Source of the DNA: Hypomesus transpacificus
Lineage: Eukaryota; Chordata; Actinopteri; Osmeriformes; Osmeridae
DNA length: 64,000 nt
Assembly: GCF_021917145.1 (NCBI RefSeq)
Contig: NC_061082.1
Span: 10,452,237 to 10,516,236 of the forward strand
Direction of reading: 5' to 3'
This document shows positions 35,031 through 46,500 of this stretch, in pieces (position 1 is the stretch's first letter; the number at the start of each line of letters is the position of its first letter). The notes under the pieces were generated by a model that saw only the letters and a program-made list of their open reading frames with translations, was not told the DNA's origin and searched no databases. Both the position numbers and the translations under genes were made by a program.

Positions 35031-35128
35031 ACGTACTGGCGCCCCACAGATGCACGGTCCCGCAACGTATGTTTGGTCAACGATTGACGTTGCGGCAACG
35101 TAAGGGCAACGTAACTGTGTTAGCTGGG

Positions 35129-36732
35129 TTGTTGCTATTGGCAGACACCTCGAGGCTCTTGAAATCAACCCTGCGCCTGATGAGTCTTGCATTATTTTGT
35201 GTCGCCTACATCATTGACAATAGTGTTTACACGAAATTCTTCGTTTTATCAATCACTCAGACACAATTACAAAATGTGTCAGAAATGTATCTGTTCTCAA
35301 AAAGTGGCTCCAAACCCCACACCATTCATGTAATTTACACTGTGAATGGTTGCTTGTTTTTACATTTAAACAAAATATGCGTTCTCTTCTACTATTCCCT
35401 AGTCAATTCAGTTTGGTTCCGAATTGGAATGGGAGGATACCGGATTAAAAAAAATGTAGGCCTATTACAGTTTTAATGTTGTACAACCATGCGACACAAG
35501 AACGTCAGTGCCCTCGTGAGATTATTTCAGGAAATGTTTCTTTTAGGTTTAGAAACGTGTCTTGTAACAAATTTGACGGTGTTTTTCTTTTTACTGTATT
35601 TTTATGAATTAGGATGATGGGGAAAAGATGGTGAAAGGGTCGAATGGTGAAAGGGTCGTAAATAAAAGCATATTAATTCTACGTGCATGTCTGTGATAGT
35701 ATAAAAGCATTTGGTGCATTTATGTAAACAAAAATAGCACCCAAGGCATTCGTTTGTTAAAAAAATAAAAATAAATCCGTAATATCAACTGAGATCACAC
35801 GGATTAAGATTTTAATCAGGAGTTTAGTGTTTGTATTTGGATTGATAGAAGTTGAGGGGCGGGTTTAGGGGTATTCTGGAATACAGTTTGCGGAGCGCAT
35901 CAGTCGCCTACTGTGAAAAAACACTGTGGTGTGTAGTCGAGCGTGCGCTCGGCGAATAGCCGAGATTTAGAATGAAATAACAAATGGGAATTTAATGCAT
36001 ATATTCTACCGCCTATTTGATGGTTTATACATTTCAGGTAAGACCAAAGAGCCTTTTAAATTTGTTTACGGATATTCCTCGCCGATAACCCTGTGGACAA
36101 AAGAGATGGTATGGGTGGGATATAAAGGGAGGGGGGGATCAGCTGTAAAAGAATAGGCTAGTAGCCTACATTGCTTGTTTAAGCTACGTGCTGTCAGTAT
36201 TTTCGCTTGTGTTAAATGCTAAGGCACATTATACCAAAACCTTAGAATCGCAATACGATTTATTAAGGAATATTTTCAATTGGTTATTTTTTTTAACATT
36301 CTCTGGCATGACCGTTTCCTGCTATAGACTCGCAACCGTATGCTGTAGCCTAGATGTGATTCGATCAAGGGTGTCGGCTCGTCTCTAATGCATAAACACA
36401 CGATCCAACATTATTTAAAACAAAATAACCCCTAGTTATATCGTTTTTAAAATCAATCGTGGTTTTAGATATATTTATTTAATTTATTATTGAGAGTAAG
36501 CCAAACGTGTCTTAAATATCTATTATGTATGAACACAGCTGTGCTATAATTACATTTTATGCGAACACAATTGCATGTAGTTGTGATACACAAGTGCACA
36601 ACTGCTCTTACATTCATAGAACAGATTTGATCAACTGATATACTTAGTAAATTTGTACTTTCTTCCATATTTAATCTCTAAACTTTCACTGAAGCATTAA
36701 AAGTATGTATATTTTTTCCCTCTCTTTCACAG
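35129..36732. other. tmem169 upstream region and non-coding first exon
   Basis: There is no coding ORF of note; the minus- and plus-strand ORFs here lack codon structure. A likely 5' UTR exon of tmem169 ends at 36037 with a strong donor (CAG|GTAAGA) and follows a GC-richer patch at about 35925-35970. The matching acceptor is the CACAG ending at 36732. Confidence 0.45.
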
Positions 36733-36932
36733 ATGCCTGAAAAAGAGGCCTGCCACTGATACTGAACTTAATGAAAGAAGAAATCCATGTAACCAGTACA
36801 CCTTCCCAGGTCTTCATCAGTTGCAGCATAACATCCACCCAGGACCACATCCAGGAAGTGACTCATCCAGGTGAAGGCTCAGGATGGCTCAGGCAGAGGA
36901 GCAGCCAGCGGGGGACAGTAGCCCCCAGATGA
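36733..36932 (+). promoter_or_regulatory. Two upstream ORFs in the tmem169 leader
   Basis: The exon opens directly with an ATG (36733) giving an 8-codon uORF that ends TGA at 36759. A second ATG at 36771 opens a 53-codon frame ending at 36932, which overlaps the main start (36884) in another frame. The main ATG has A at -3 and G at +4. Such an arrangement usually lowers translation of the main ORF; its effect here is inference. Confidence 0.55.
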
Positions 36933-38063
36933 TCTCCCTGAGGTCGGATACATCAGGGAACCAGGTAGATGGAAGTGAAGTAGGTCCCGCCACTCGGAGG
37001 AAGAGAAGAAAGAAGAAGGAACCTCGGCCAGAGTCCATTATTGTGTACCGGTCTGAGACTGAGAGGACGCCAGGGGAGGAGCAAGCTGGAGAGGAGAGCG
37101 CTGAGAGAAGCACCGAGGAGGGAGCTAAATTCCTCTCCACACCGACTGGCGAGGGTGAGAGACAAAACAGACCCTTGTTTTTAACTCTGTCAGTTTCATC
37201 GCCTAAATAGTTATGTACTATGTGACCTGCTCCATGTATAGCGTGCAATGGAGAACCGTCGATTAGCTGTGCCGTTTCTTAACTGAATGTTTGAAATACT
37301 TATATCATACATTTGTAGGGCAATGGTTTAACCCCTCCCTCCCTCCCCAACTCCCTTCAGTCACATACCCTAGCTCTGTTTCATATTAAGGAGAGGTGTT
37401 GTGAGGTGTTGTCTGTATTGTGTGTTGACAGGAGGCTGGAACCTCCCCCCAGACAGCCGCTACGTCACCCTGACGGGCACCATCACTCGGGGTAAGAAGA
37501 AAGGTCAGATGGTGGACATCCATGTGACGCTGACCGAGCGTGAGCTCAGGGACCTTGCCCGTTCCAAGGAGCGTCTGGATGCCGAGTGCGAGGCGGGCGA
37601 GGGCTCCAAGCGCTCCTGCGGCCTCGGTTTCTGCCAGGGCCCCCACGTGGTGCTGTGGAGCCTTTCCTGCGCCCCTGTTGTCTTCCTCTTCTCCTTCATC
37701 ACCTCCTTCTACTACGGCACGCTCACCTGGTACAACGTCTTCTTGGTGTACAACGAGGAGCGGACTTTCTGGCACAAGATCACCGTCTGTCCCTTCCTCA
37801 TCATCTTTTACCCCATGCTGATCATGGCCATGGCCGTGTCGCTGGCGCTGTACTCCGCCGTGGTGCAGGTGTCCTGGGCCTTCAGTGAGTGGTGGCTGTC
37901 AGTGAGAGACCTGGAGAAGGGCTTCTGTGGCTGGGCCTGTGGGAAGCTGGGGCTGGAAGACTGTTCCCCCTACAGCATCGTGGAGCTGCTGGACTCCGAC
38001 ACCATTTCTGGTAGCATGCAGGGCAAGACCCCCAACGAACTGGCTCAGACCTCCTGTGTGTGA
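36884..38063 (+). CDS. tmem169: Transmembrane protein 169
   Basis: Two coding exons, 36884-37154 and 37432-38063, give 300 codons plus stop (human 297 residues). The N-terminal half is cytoplasmic-looking and charged, with a basic RRKRRKKKEPRPESIIVYRS block. A conserved segment follows (DSRYVTLTGTITRGKKKGQM), then two hydrophobic spans, one around VVLWSLSCAPVVFLFSFITS and one around ITVCPFLIIFYPMLIMAMAV. The C-terminus is short and well conserved (SPYSIVELLDSDTISG). The function of this family is not established. It lies directly upstream of xrcc5 on the same strand, as in human 2q35, which supports orthology. Confidence 0.93.
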
Positions 38064-39208
38064 GGGGGAGATGGAAGGAGCAAGGGGGATTCAGCTCCAG
38101 TACTAGGAAGAGACTGGTTGAGTAGGAATTAGCCATAACCCAACACTGTTTGGTAAATCATGTCGCAAAGGGATGGATTAATTAATGATTTTAAACATGT
38201 GTAGTGCTGTGACTAAATATAAGATACTCAAGGTTCCGACTGTGTTAAAAAAAACACACACACTATCATTCATTTAAATATTGTCCTCCTCTAAATATTA
38301 AAATGTCTCAGAGCTATGATTTACATCTGCGTTTGGACCTGAAACTCAGACGCTGGATTCAGGCCCGTGTGTGTGTGTGGATGGATAATGGCTACACAGT
38401 GAGCAGCACCATTGTACACAGAATGGGAGTTGCAAAAAAAACTATATGGACAGTGGATTATGCATTCAGATACACTTTGTAAATATTTATAGTTATTTTA
38501 ATATATGTGATGGATGTGTGCTGTACATTGTAATCAGGAAGCACATTTCAAATGCATCAATTCAACATTTTGGTCTGCAGGTGACATTGTGTGATGATTT
38601 ACACCAATGCAACATTTTATTCATTAATTATGTTTAACTGTCGTAACAGGAGTTTCATATTTGTTTTACATTAATTCTCATTGACACGTATCATATTTAA
38701 CACCACCTGAAAGACTTGTCATTGTTGTTGCCAACACTGCTGACATCGCTCATCTTCATTGTTCCTGTCCAAAGGCATCAGGGTTCTGAGCTTCTTAAAT
38801 CTGTTTACCACCTGGTTGCTGTCTCAGTTCCCATATTCTAATGCCTGTTATTTGATTTATTTTAAAAAACTTTCTGATGACAAGGCTACCTACTCTGGTT
38901 ATGAGTAAACATGTACAGGTGTTTTGCACTGTGTAGGAAGCTGTAACTTTCAATCAACTTGTCTGGCTGAGACATGTCCGACAGATAAAAGATCTCGTCC
39001 AACTGTTGGTCTGGTAAGGAAACAGAAGGGAGGAAACAGAAGATGAATTCAGCTAGATGGAGTTGAATCCATATGCACTGCAGGCTAAACATGTGGAAGG
39101 CTCTGTTTCACAGGCATGAACTTGATTAAAGCAAGGTTTTGCTAAGTGTTTGGTGTTCACTAAATGTTGCTTTGTGTTTGTTGCTTTTCATGAGATGCAG
39201 TGAAAGGA

Positions 39209-39214
39209 AATAAA
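39209..39214 (+). promoter_or_regulatory. Candidate poly(A) signal of tmem169
   Basis: AATAAA followed by T/GT-rich DNA ('tgctgtgttgtttttgtgt'), the usual downstream element. Confidence 0.5.
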
Positions 39215-39857
39215 TGATTTTCACAGTGAATGCTGTGTTGTTTTTGTGTAACCTCTTAATGTGTATTTTATTCATATGGATATTTATTAATTCATTTGAA
39301 TATTGAATTAGTCCAATTTACCACTAGTCTGTGTTTGACCGCTTTGATCTGACGAAGATTTTTTGCAACTTTATTGTACCTCAACATGCCATTTATATAA
39401 CCTGTAGCAAAAATGGACTTTGTGTCTTTAGTTACGTGTATTTGAGTAAATAAGGATTATGGTCAAATGAATGTATTGAATCTATATCAATCTCTTAACA
39501 TATTACATAAATCAGATGGTTCTTGGTAGCACTTGGGAAATAAGTGTTTCTGATATAGCATGGTCCTCTCGTCCACATGACACCGGAAAATAAGGTTATA
39601 AAACTCCCTGAACATTGTTTTATGTGGGCTATAATTTGTATGTGAGTGTGTGTTTCAGTGAAGACATTACTTTTGTGACAAATTATTATGACCAGCGACC
39701 AAGATTATTACAAGGTAAATAAATATGCTTGTGTAGTCTGTTGTAAGGGATAAGCGTTTGTTGCCCATAGCACTAGCCCATAATAAACATACCAAATCTC
39801 TCTATATATACCAGTCAATAATAGACAAGTCAACTGGTATATGTAGACAGCAGCTAG

Positions 39858-40262
39858 CAGTGGCGGTTCTAGACACATTTTACTGGGGGGGACAAGGGGG
39901 GGCCAGTGTTTAAATAGAGGGGCACATTAAAAAACGGAAACAAATGATATTTAAACATTAAATAATTTAATTTAGCTTTACATTAAATTCATACAAACGG
40001 CTCTGGCTCTCCCTCTTCCAGCTCCTCAACTCTCTCAATACCTTGATATGTTTCTCAAACTTTTGTATTTACTGGGGCTAAAAAGGCTGCAATGTCCCTT
40101 CCTCGTTTCATGATGACTACTAGAAGAAAAAAACGTGTGAAAAATAAAATAAAAACGTTTATTTTTGTTTTTATTCAGTCAGCTCAGGGGGGCCACAGGG
40201 GAGCCATGGACATTTTTACAGGGGCACTGGTCCCTGTAGGCCGCCGTGTAGAACCGCCCCTG
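39858..40262. mobile_element. hAT-like MITE, 405 bp
   Basis: The left end CAGTGGCGGTTCTAGA and the right end reverse-complemented CAGGGGCGGTTCTACA form terminal inverted repeats. The flanks GCAGCTAG (39850-39857) and GCAGCAAG (40263-40270) are an 8-bp duplication with one mismatch, typical of hAT insertion. The interior is non-coding. Confidence 0.8.
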
Positions 40263-40581
40263 GCAGCAAGTATGATAAACCACAGAATGCACATTATTCA
40301 TAAAGCAGTGACCGTGCTGGGGCACCCGGGGCGTTTGACCTACTTGTCATGTTCGTACGTTGTCTGTCTGCATCATCACCACTGATGCCCTATTTAAGCC
40401 AATACTTTACATTAGCTAAAACATGAAACGCATGTATTAAATACAACGTGAAAACATGAATTCTTCACTTCATTTCTGTAAAGTAAATAACCAGTTAGGA
40501 ACAATCTTTAAAAAATTACTGTTCCTCTACGGACTGATAACACAGTGGGACAGAAGCTTGGACGAGGGAAAGGGATTGAAA

Positions 40582-43500
40582 ATGGCTCCGTCTTCCAAAG
40601 CAAGTAACTTTTTAATCTTTATAAGCTACTCATTTATGTTCCTATCAGCTTTAGCAATTGATTATTGTGATTAGCTTTATGAGTGCGTATGTGTGTCATT
40701 CTAGTATTTTAGTCACTTTAAATCCATGGAAACAAGGCGGCGAGATGTGGGCAGGGCATGTACCGACTTGTTTGATACAACAAGACTGCAGACCACTGCT
40801 CGTCCATTTCAATGAAACACTGCCCTCTGCTGAATAGAAATGAATACCTAACACATGCAGGGGACCCAATAACTATTGAGTCTTAGTTTTACCCTTAAAC
40901 CTATGGATGCTTTGAATTTGGTCTAAATGGTTCTCTCTTCACCACATCTAGTCTGCATTAGTGCTGTGCATGGACGTGGGGTTCTCCATGTCCAACTCTG
41001 CTCCAGGCCAAGAATCACCGTTTGAACAAGCTAAGAAAGTCATCCAGAAGTTTATTCAGCGACAGGTAAAATCGTTCTTTTTTCCTTTAAAATAAATAAA
41101 TAAATTAATACAACTTGATAGTACACCGACTATAAAGTTAGTAGTAGCCTACACTTTATAGTACATAGGTATACAATTAATAGGTAATGAATGGTCTTTG
41201 ACTGCAGGTATTTGCTGAGAACAAAGATGAGCTGGGCCTGGTGTTGTTCGGCACCGACACCACTAAGAACCAACTGGCTGATGATAGCCAGTACCAGAAT
41301 ATCACTGTTCATCGCCATCTGATGCTTCCAGATTTTGACCTGCTCGAAGAAGTCCACAGTCAGATACATCCTGGTAGTCAACAGGCCGACTGTATCCTAT
41401 CTGTGATCACGATCACTGCTGTTCCTCATGTCCAATGTTGCCCTCTTAAACTAATGCAATTTCAGCCAGTTGGCTTGGCCAAATAACGTCAATTTAGAAA
41501 AAATAAAAGTAATATTTAATAATTGCTTATTCAAATTGTGAAAATAGTATAGAACAAATCCAGTTAAAAGTACTTTCATTTCCTTAATATTTTAATCAGG
41601 GTTGGATGCTCTTGTTGTGTGCATGGACCTCTTACAAAATGAATCTCTGTAAGATTGCCTATTATTATTATTGTCTATTATATCTTCATAATAATGAAGA
41701 TTATTGGTCATATTTAACTTAATATTATTTCCCTTTTAGAGGAAAGAAGTTTGAGCGTCTCAACATTGCCATCCTAACAAACCTCCACACCAAGGTCAAC
41801 ACAGACCAGCTAGATGTTATCATTGAAAACCTGAAGAAGGCCGGCATTACTCTGCAGTTCTTGTATGTGCTCTGTCTTCTATCACTTTGTGTCCTAACAG
41901 AGAGTTTTTTTACAGAGTGTCTTTTATACAGAGTGTCTTATATACAGAGCAAAACATCTGAAACACAGAACAGAATGTCTGCAGAATGTTTTGCAGGCAG
42001 AGTGACTCTGGCCCATGTATTCCTTTAGCCTGCCCTTTTCTCTGGACGATGAAGAGGAGGATGAGGAGGACGGGGATGGAGCAGGAGGAAGCTCCGGGCA
42101 CCAGGCCCACAGGGGGAAGGGTCTGTCCAGGGAGCAGAAGCAGGGCATGGAGACGGTCAGGCAGATCATGCTGGCTCTGGATGAAGAAGATGGCCTGGAG
42201 GAAGTCTACCCCTTCAGGTAGAAGTGCGCTGGTAACTTGCAGACACGTTTACTAATCAGCTCCTTTGATTATTTTTAAAAGCATGTAGTTCTAGTCAGGA
42301 GTGAATGTAGAGCACAGAAAACTCTAAATATTTCAAGAAAAGAGTGCACACCCTGAGAATGAACTAGTTTCACACCAAAGGTTTGGTCTCAGAGCTGGAT
42401 AATGTTGTCTGAAGGACAGGATGGAAGTGGTTGCAAGTTTCTCAGCATCTACCTGTGTGCTTGGTTCTCCCTCTGTCCTGCAGTGAAGCCATCGAAAAGT
42501 TGTCCATCTTCAAGAGCATTGAGAGGAGACCCACGGGCTGGCCGTGTCAGCTGACCATTGGCAGCTCCCTGTCCATCAAGATCCTCGGATACAAAGCAGT
42601 AAGGCCCTGTCCCATTAGGAACCATACCAATGTCCCTCAGGGTGCTGGAGATCTGAAGTGATCAAACAGTCTGTCTGTGTGTTGGTTTTGTGATGGCGTG
42701 ACATTCAGTGTTGTGACCAATAGCCATTGTGTGACTGCAGGTGGCCAAAGAGTCTCTCATAAAGTCGTGGATGACGGTCGACGCCCAGACCAATCGGAAG
42801 GAGGATGTGAAGAGAGATGTGGTGTTCTGTCTGGAGGATGACAACGAGACAGAGGTTGAGAGAGATGACACTATCCAGGGTGAAAATACACACATAGCAC
42901 CACATCACACAGACATTTTGAACATATCCTGTACCTCTACTATAATGCCCACAAATACATGTGCATTGCTCATTTGCTCATTGCCGCAATTCCAGAAAAG
43001 TTGGGACGTTGTGTAAAATTAAAAATAAAACTGAATACAATCATTTACAAATCTCATAAACCCAATATGTTATTCACAATAGAACATATAAAACGTTTAA
43101 AAAACGTAAAAAACATATGTCAAATGTTTTAACTGATGAAATGTACCATTTGAAGAAAAAAAAAAAAGGTAATTTTGAATTTTGATGGCAGCAACACATC
43201 TCCAAAAAGTTGGGACAAGGCCATGTTCCATGTAGCATCCCCTCTTCTGGGGATGAGGAATCTTGTCCCTTTTGTGTGTGATACAGGATTCTTGCTGCTC
43301 AACGGTCCTGTGTCTTCTTTGTCATTTTTTTTCGTTTAGTGCGTTCTGCAGAGAAGGGAGACTGGTGTTTTGGAATGGAAGGGAAAAAACAGGACAGAGT
43401 AACAAGGCAGATATCGCTATAAAAATTGTCAATAAAATATATACATTATACATATTTTTTTGCGACGTAGTTACGGCGGCAGACGTGTGTTGGTTAGGCG

Positions 43501-46500
43501 GCCACCTCAACTAAAAAGTGCTGTGGGAAACGCTGAACCATGTTACTGACCTGTTTGCAATTAACCTAGTTTGTTGCAAACTGGTTCCTCCAGCTGTTTA
43601 TTTTTTGTAACACGTTTTCCAGCCTTTTATTGCCCCTGTCCCAACTTTTTTGAGACATGTTGCTGCCATCATATTCAAAAAGATTTTTTTCCCTTAAAAT
43701 GGTACATTGGGGTTGTAATATCAACTTCAGCTGTATCCTATAATACTTCCACAGTATGTAAAACTTCTGGACAAACTGGAACCTAATTCAAACCACACTA
43801 GAACTTGTTTAAAAGTAGCTTTTATAAAGGTTGATGTTGCCTCCCTGGACCTCTCCCTGCAGGTTTCCGCTATGGTAGTGACATCGTCCCCTTCTCTAAG
43901 GTGGACCAGGACCAGATGAAGTACAAGGCTGAGGGCAAGTGTTTTGCCGTACTGGGCTTTGCCAAACAGAACATGGTAATGTGCAGATGCTGCATCAATT
44001 TGTTGCTAAGTGAACATTTTTGTTACAATAAATCTTTGGACAACAAATTGTTGTGTGAAATTGAATTTGCTGCTGTGTTTCTATTCTAATCTCTCTGTAT
44101 ACACACACACATGCATTGTATGTTGCAGATACACCGCCACCACTTCATGGGAGACAAGATCTTGAAGGTGTTTGCCCCCAAGGATGACGAGGTAAGACTG
44201 CCAAAGAGACCAAACCAAGAGGAAGTAAGAATGTCAGCATGGCCCCAACAGGAAGAAGGATCAAGGATGTTAGATAATTGGGACAGAAAGTCTGCAGCTT
44301 TCACATGTTGCCACCCCCCCCCACCCCCCTCTCTAATGGACTATATTACCCAACACAGACATGTGAGATGACAAATATCTTCTCTCTCCTTCCTGTTTCC
44401 TGTCTCCGTGCTGGTGCACCAGCATGCTGCAGTTGCCCTCTCTGCCCTCATTCAAGCGTTGGACGAGCTTAACATGGTAGCTATCGTCCGCTACGTGTAC
44501 GACCGACGCTGTAACCCCCAAGTAGGGGCTGCTTTCCCTTGCATCAAGGACAAGTATGAGGTGAGCTGACAGGAGAGTAGAGATGTTTGGTTGTTCCAGG
44601 GTGTCCTACCATGTGGATGTAGGTAGCTGCTAGTATTAGATAACATCTTCACAAGGAAGATGACTAGGACTCCTGTCACCGTGGTCCTGGGGGTCAAGGA
44701 GCCTAATATGTCCAATCCAAGAAGGATATACAGTGTTTCCCACAGATTAGAAATCTAATTGTGGCGGGGAGGGGTGGGGGTTGTCAGACCGGGGGGGGGG
44801 GGGGGGGTCGTAATAATTCCTTCGTTAATAATTCGTTACAGTTAATTTGTTCATAATTTGGTACATTAAATATTAACCCAAAATGATTCACACCTTCACA
44901 AATTAACAACAACTAACATATCATTTCTGCATTATGCATGTAGCAACGCTAGTGCTAAACAACTATTTAACTGGTCGGCTCCATGACGCCGAGTAAGTAG
45001 CTAGTTCTTGAGACTTCTCACCAAAAGAACGAAGGGGAAACTTCAAGTACTGTAAGTCGCTCTGGATAAGAGCATCTGCTAAATGACTAAATGTAAGTGT
45101 GAGTAAGGCACCGAGCGAAAAGTAGCCTAAACTTTCCTTGACTTTTAGCTACGGCACTAATGCTGAAGGCTCGCTGATATAGCTGTCGGTCTTACTAGAA
45201 CGGCATATGTATGCATTGTTGCTAACGTGTGCTGACGTTGTGACTGTGTGCATATGTGGGAAAGACGCATGAGTGACAGAGAGACGGAGGGAGAGCAGGG
45301 GAAAGGAAATGCAGCTGAACAAATACGCTGCGTGTTTTAACCTAAATAGCTATAAAAAAAAATTTTTACGAAACGCAATGTGGGAAACACTGATATATAA
45401 TATTTTTTTTCTCATATCTAGATTTTTTCAGCTTTTTTTTATACAGACAGAAAAGCAAGGCAAAAATGAGAGGGGAAGACATGCAGAAAATGGCCCAGGC
45501 CGCAATCAAACCTTTAATATCTGTCCACTGAGGATCTGCCGGGAACCTGAGTAGATGAGTTGCCAGTCTCACCAACGTCTAACTCCTTCCGCTCCTCAGT
45601 GTCTGATGTACGTTCAGCTGCCCTTCATGGAAGATCTGCGACAGTTCACCTTCCCTTCTCTGGAGAACAACAAGAAGTTCACTCCCTCAGGTGGGGCCCC
45701 GACTCACACCTCAGCTGTTTTCACATACTCTAGCTGTTAGTTTAATTACCATGCAGCAAGTCAACAACAGCAAGCTGATTCCTTCACCTAGCTCAGCTAT
45801 GCCTCACTCGTCCCATACTTTGATATGAATGCCGAGGAGTGAGTCCCTCAGCGTTTCTGGTAGCCGGCCTGTCAGAGGTCAGACATATGATGGTGTTGCG
45901 GTCTGTGTTTCTCCAGAGGCTCAGCTGGCAGCCATGGACTCTGTCATAGACTCCATGATGCTGGTGGAAGAGGGGGAGAGTGGGAAGCAGGAGGACTTGT
46001 TCAAGGTCCACCACATCCAGAACCCAACCTTCCAGAGACTATTCCAGGTAGCATCCTGTTCAGCGAGGGAAGAAAGATGGTCCTTCCACCTTTAGAGAAG
46101 ACACAGTACAAAAATCAAGTAGATTCAGGATATTGATTACAGTGATAGTCACCCATACAAACCCACAGCACTACTTCTCCTGATCATTAATGAATATTCT
46201 ACCCTCCCCTCACTTCCAACCCTCTCCCTACCTCCTACCCTTCCCTCTCTACCAACCCTCTCCCTACCCTGTACCCTCCCCCTTTACCAACCTTCTTTCT
46301 AACAGTGCCTGCACCACCGGGGGTTGAACCCTGACACCCACCTCCCTTCCACAGAGCCCTGGCTGCTGGCTGCTCTGGAGCGCCCCCCTGTGGTCAGTGC
46401 ACGCTGTCAGGCCCCTCTGGAGGAACTGAAGAAGAAATTCCCCCTCAAGGAGGCGGTGAAGAAGAAGGAGCTGAAGACCAGTGTCCAGATGTTTGGTAGC

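Larger units (their letters stand above)
30896..35128. mobile_element. 4.2-kb transposon-like element with 13-bp TIRs and unequal subterminal tandem arrays
   Basis: CCCAGCTAACACA at 30896-30908 and its exact reverse complement at 35116-35128 form terminal inverted repeats, with TT on both outer sides. Inside the left end lies a 59/60-bp array (31027-31560). Inside the right end lies a 46-bp array (about 34675-35030). Both are built from aacgttgc/caacgtc words. The interior shows an expressed-gene-like pattern: an ATG at 32061 after a GC-richer start, an acceptor and exon at about 33435-33628 with donor GTAAG, and another exon-like block at 33719-33821. A SINE fragment is inserted at 34235-34386. 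No intact transposase is visible, so this is either non-autonomous or a decayed autonomous copy. Confidence 0.75.
38064..40581. other. tmem169 3' UTR and tmem169-xrcc5 intergenic region
   Basis: There is no gene. An AATAAA at 39209-39214, about 1.15 kb after the stop, is the best poly(A) signal for tmem169. A hAT-like MITE lies at 39858-40262. The 300 bp before the xrcc5 ATG contain no strong TATA box. Confidence 0.5.
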
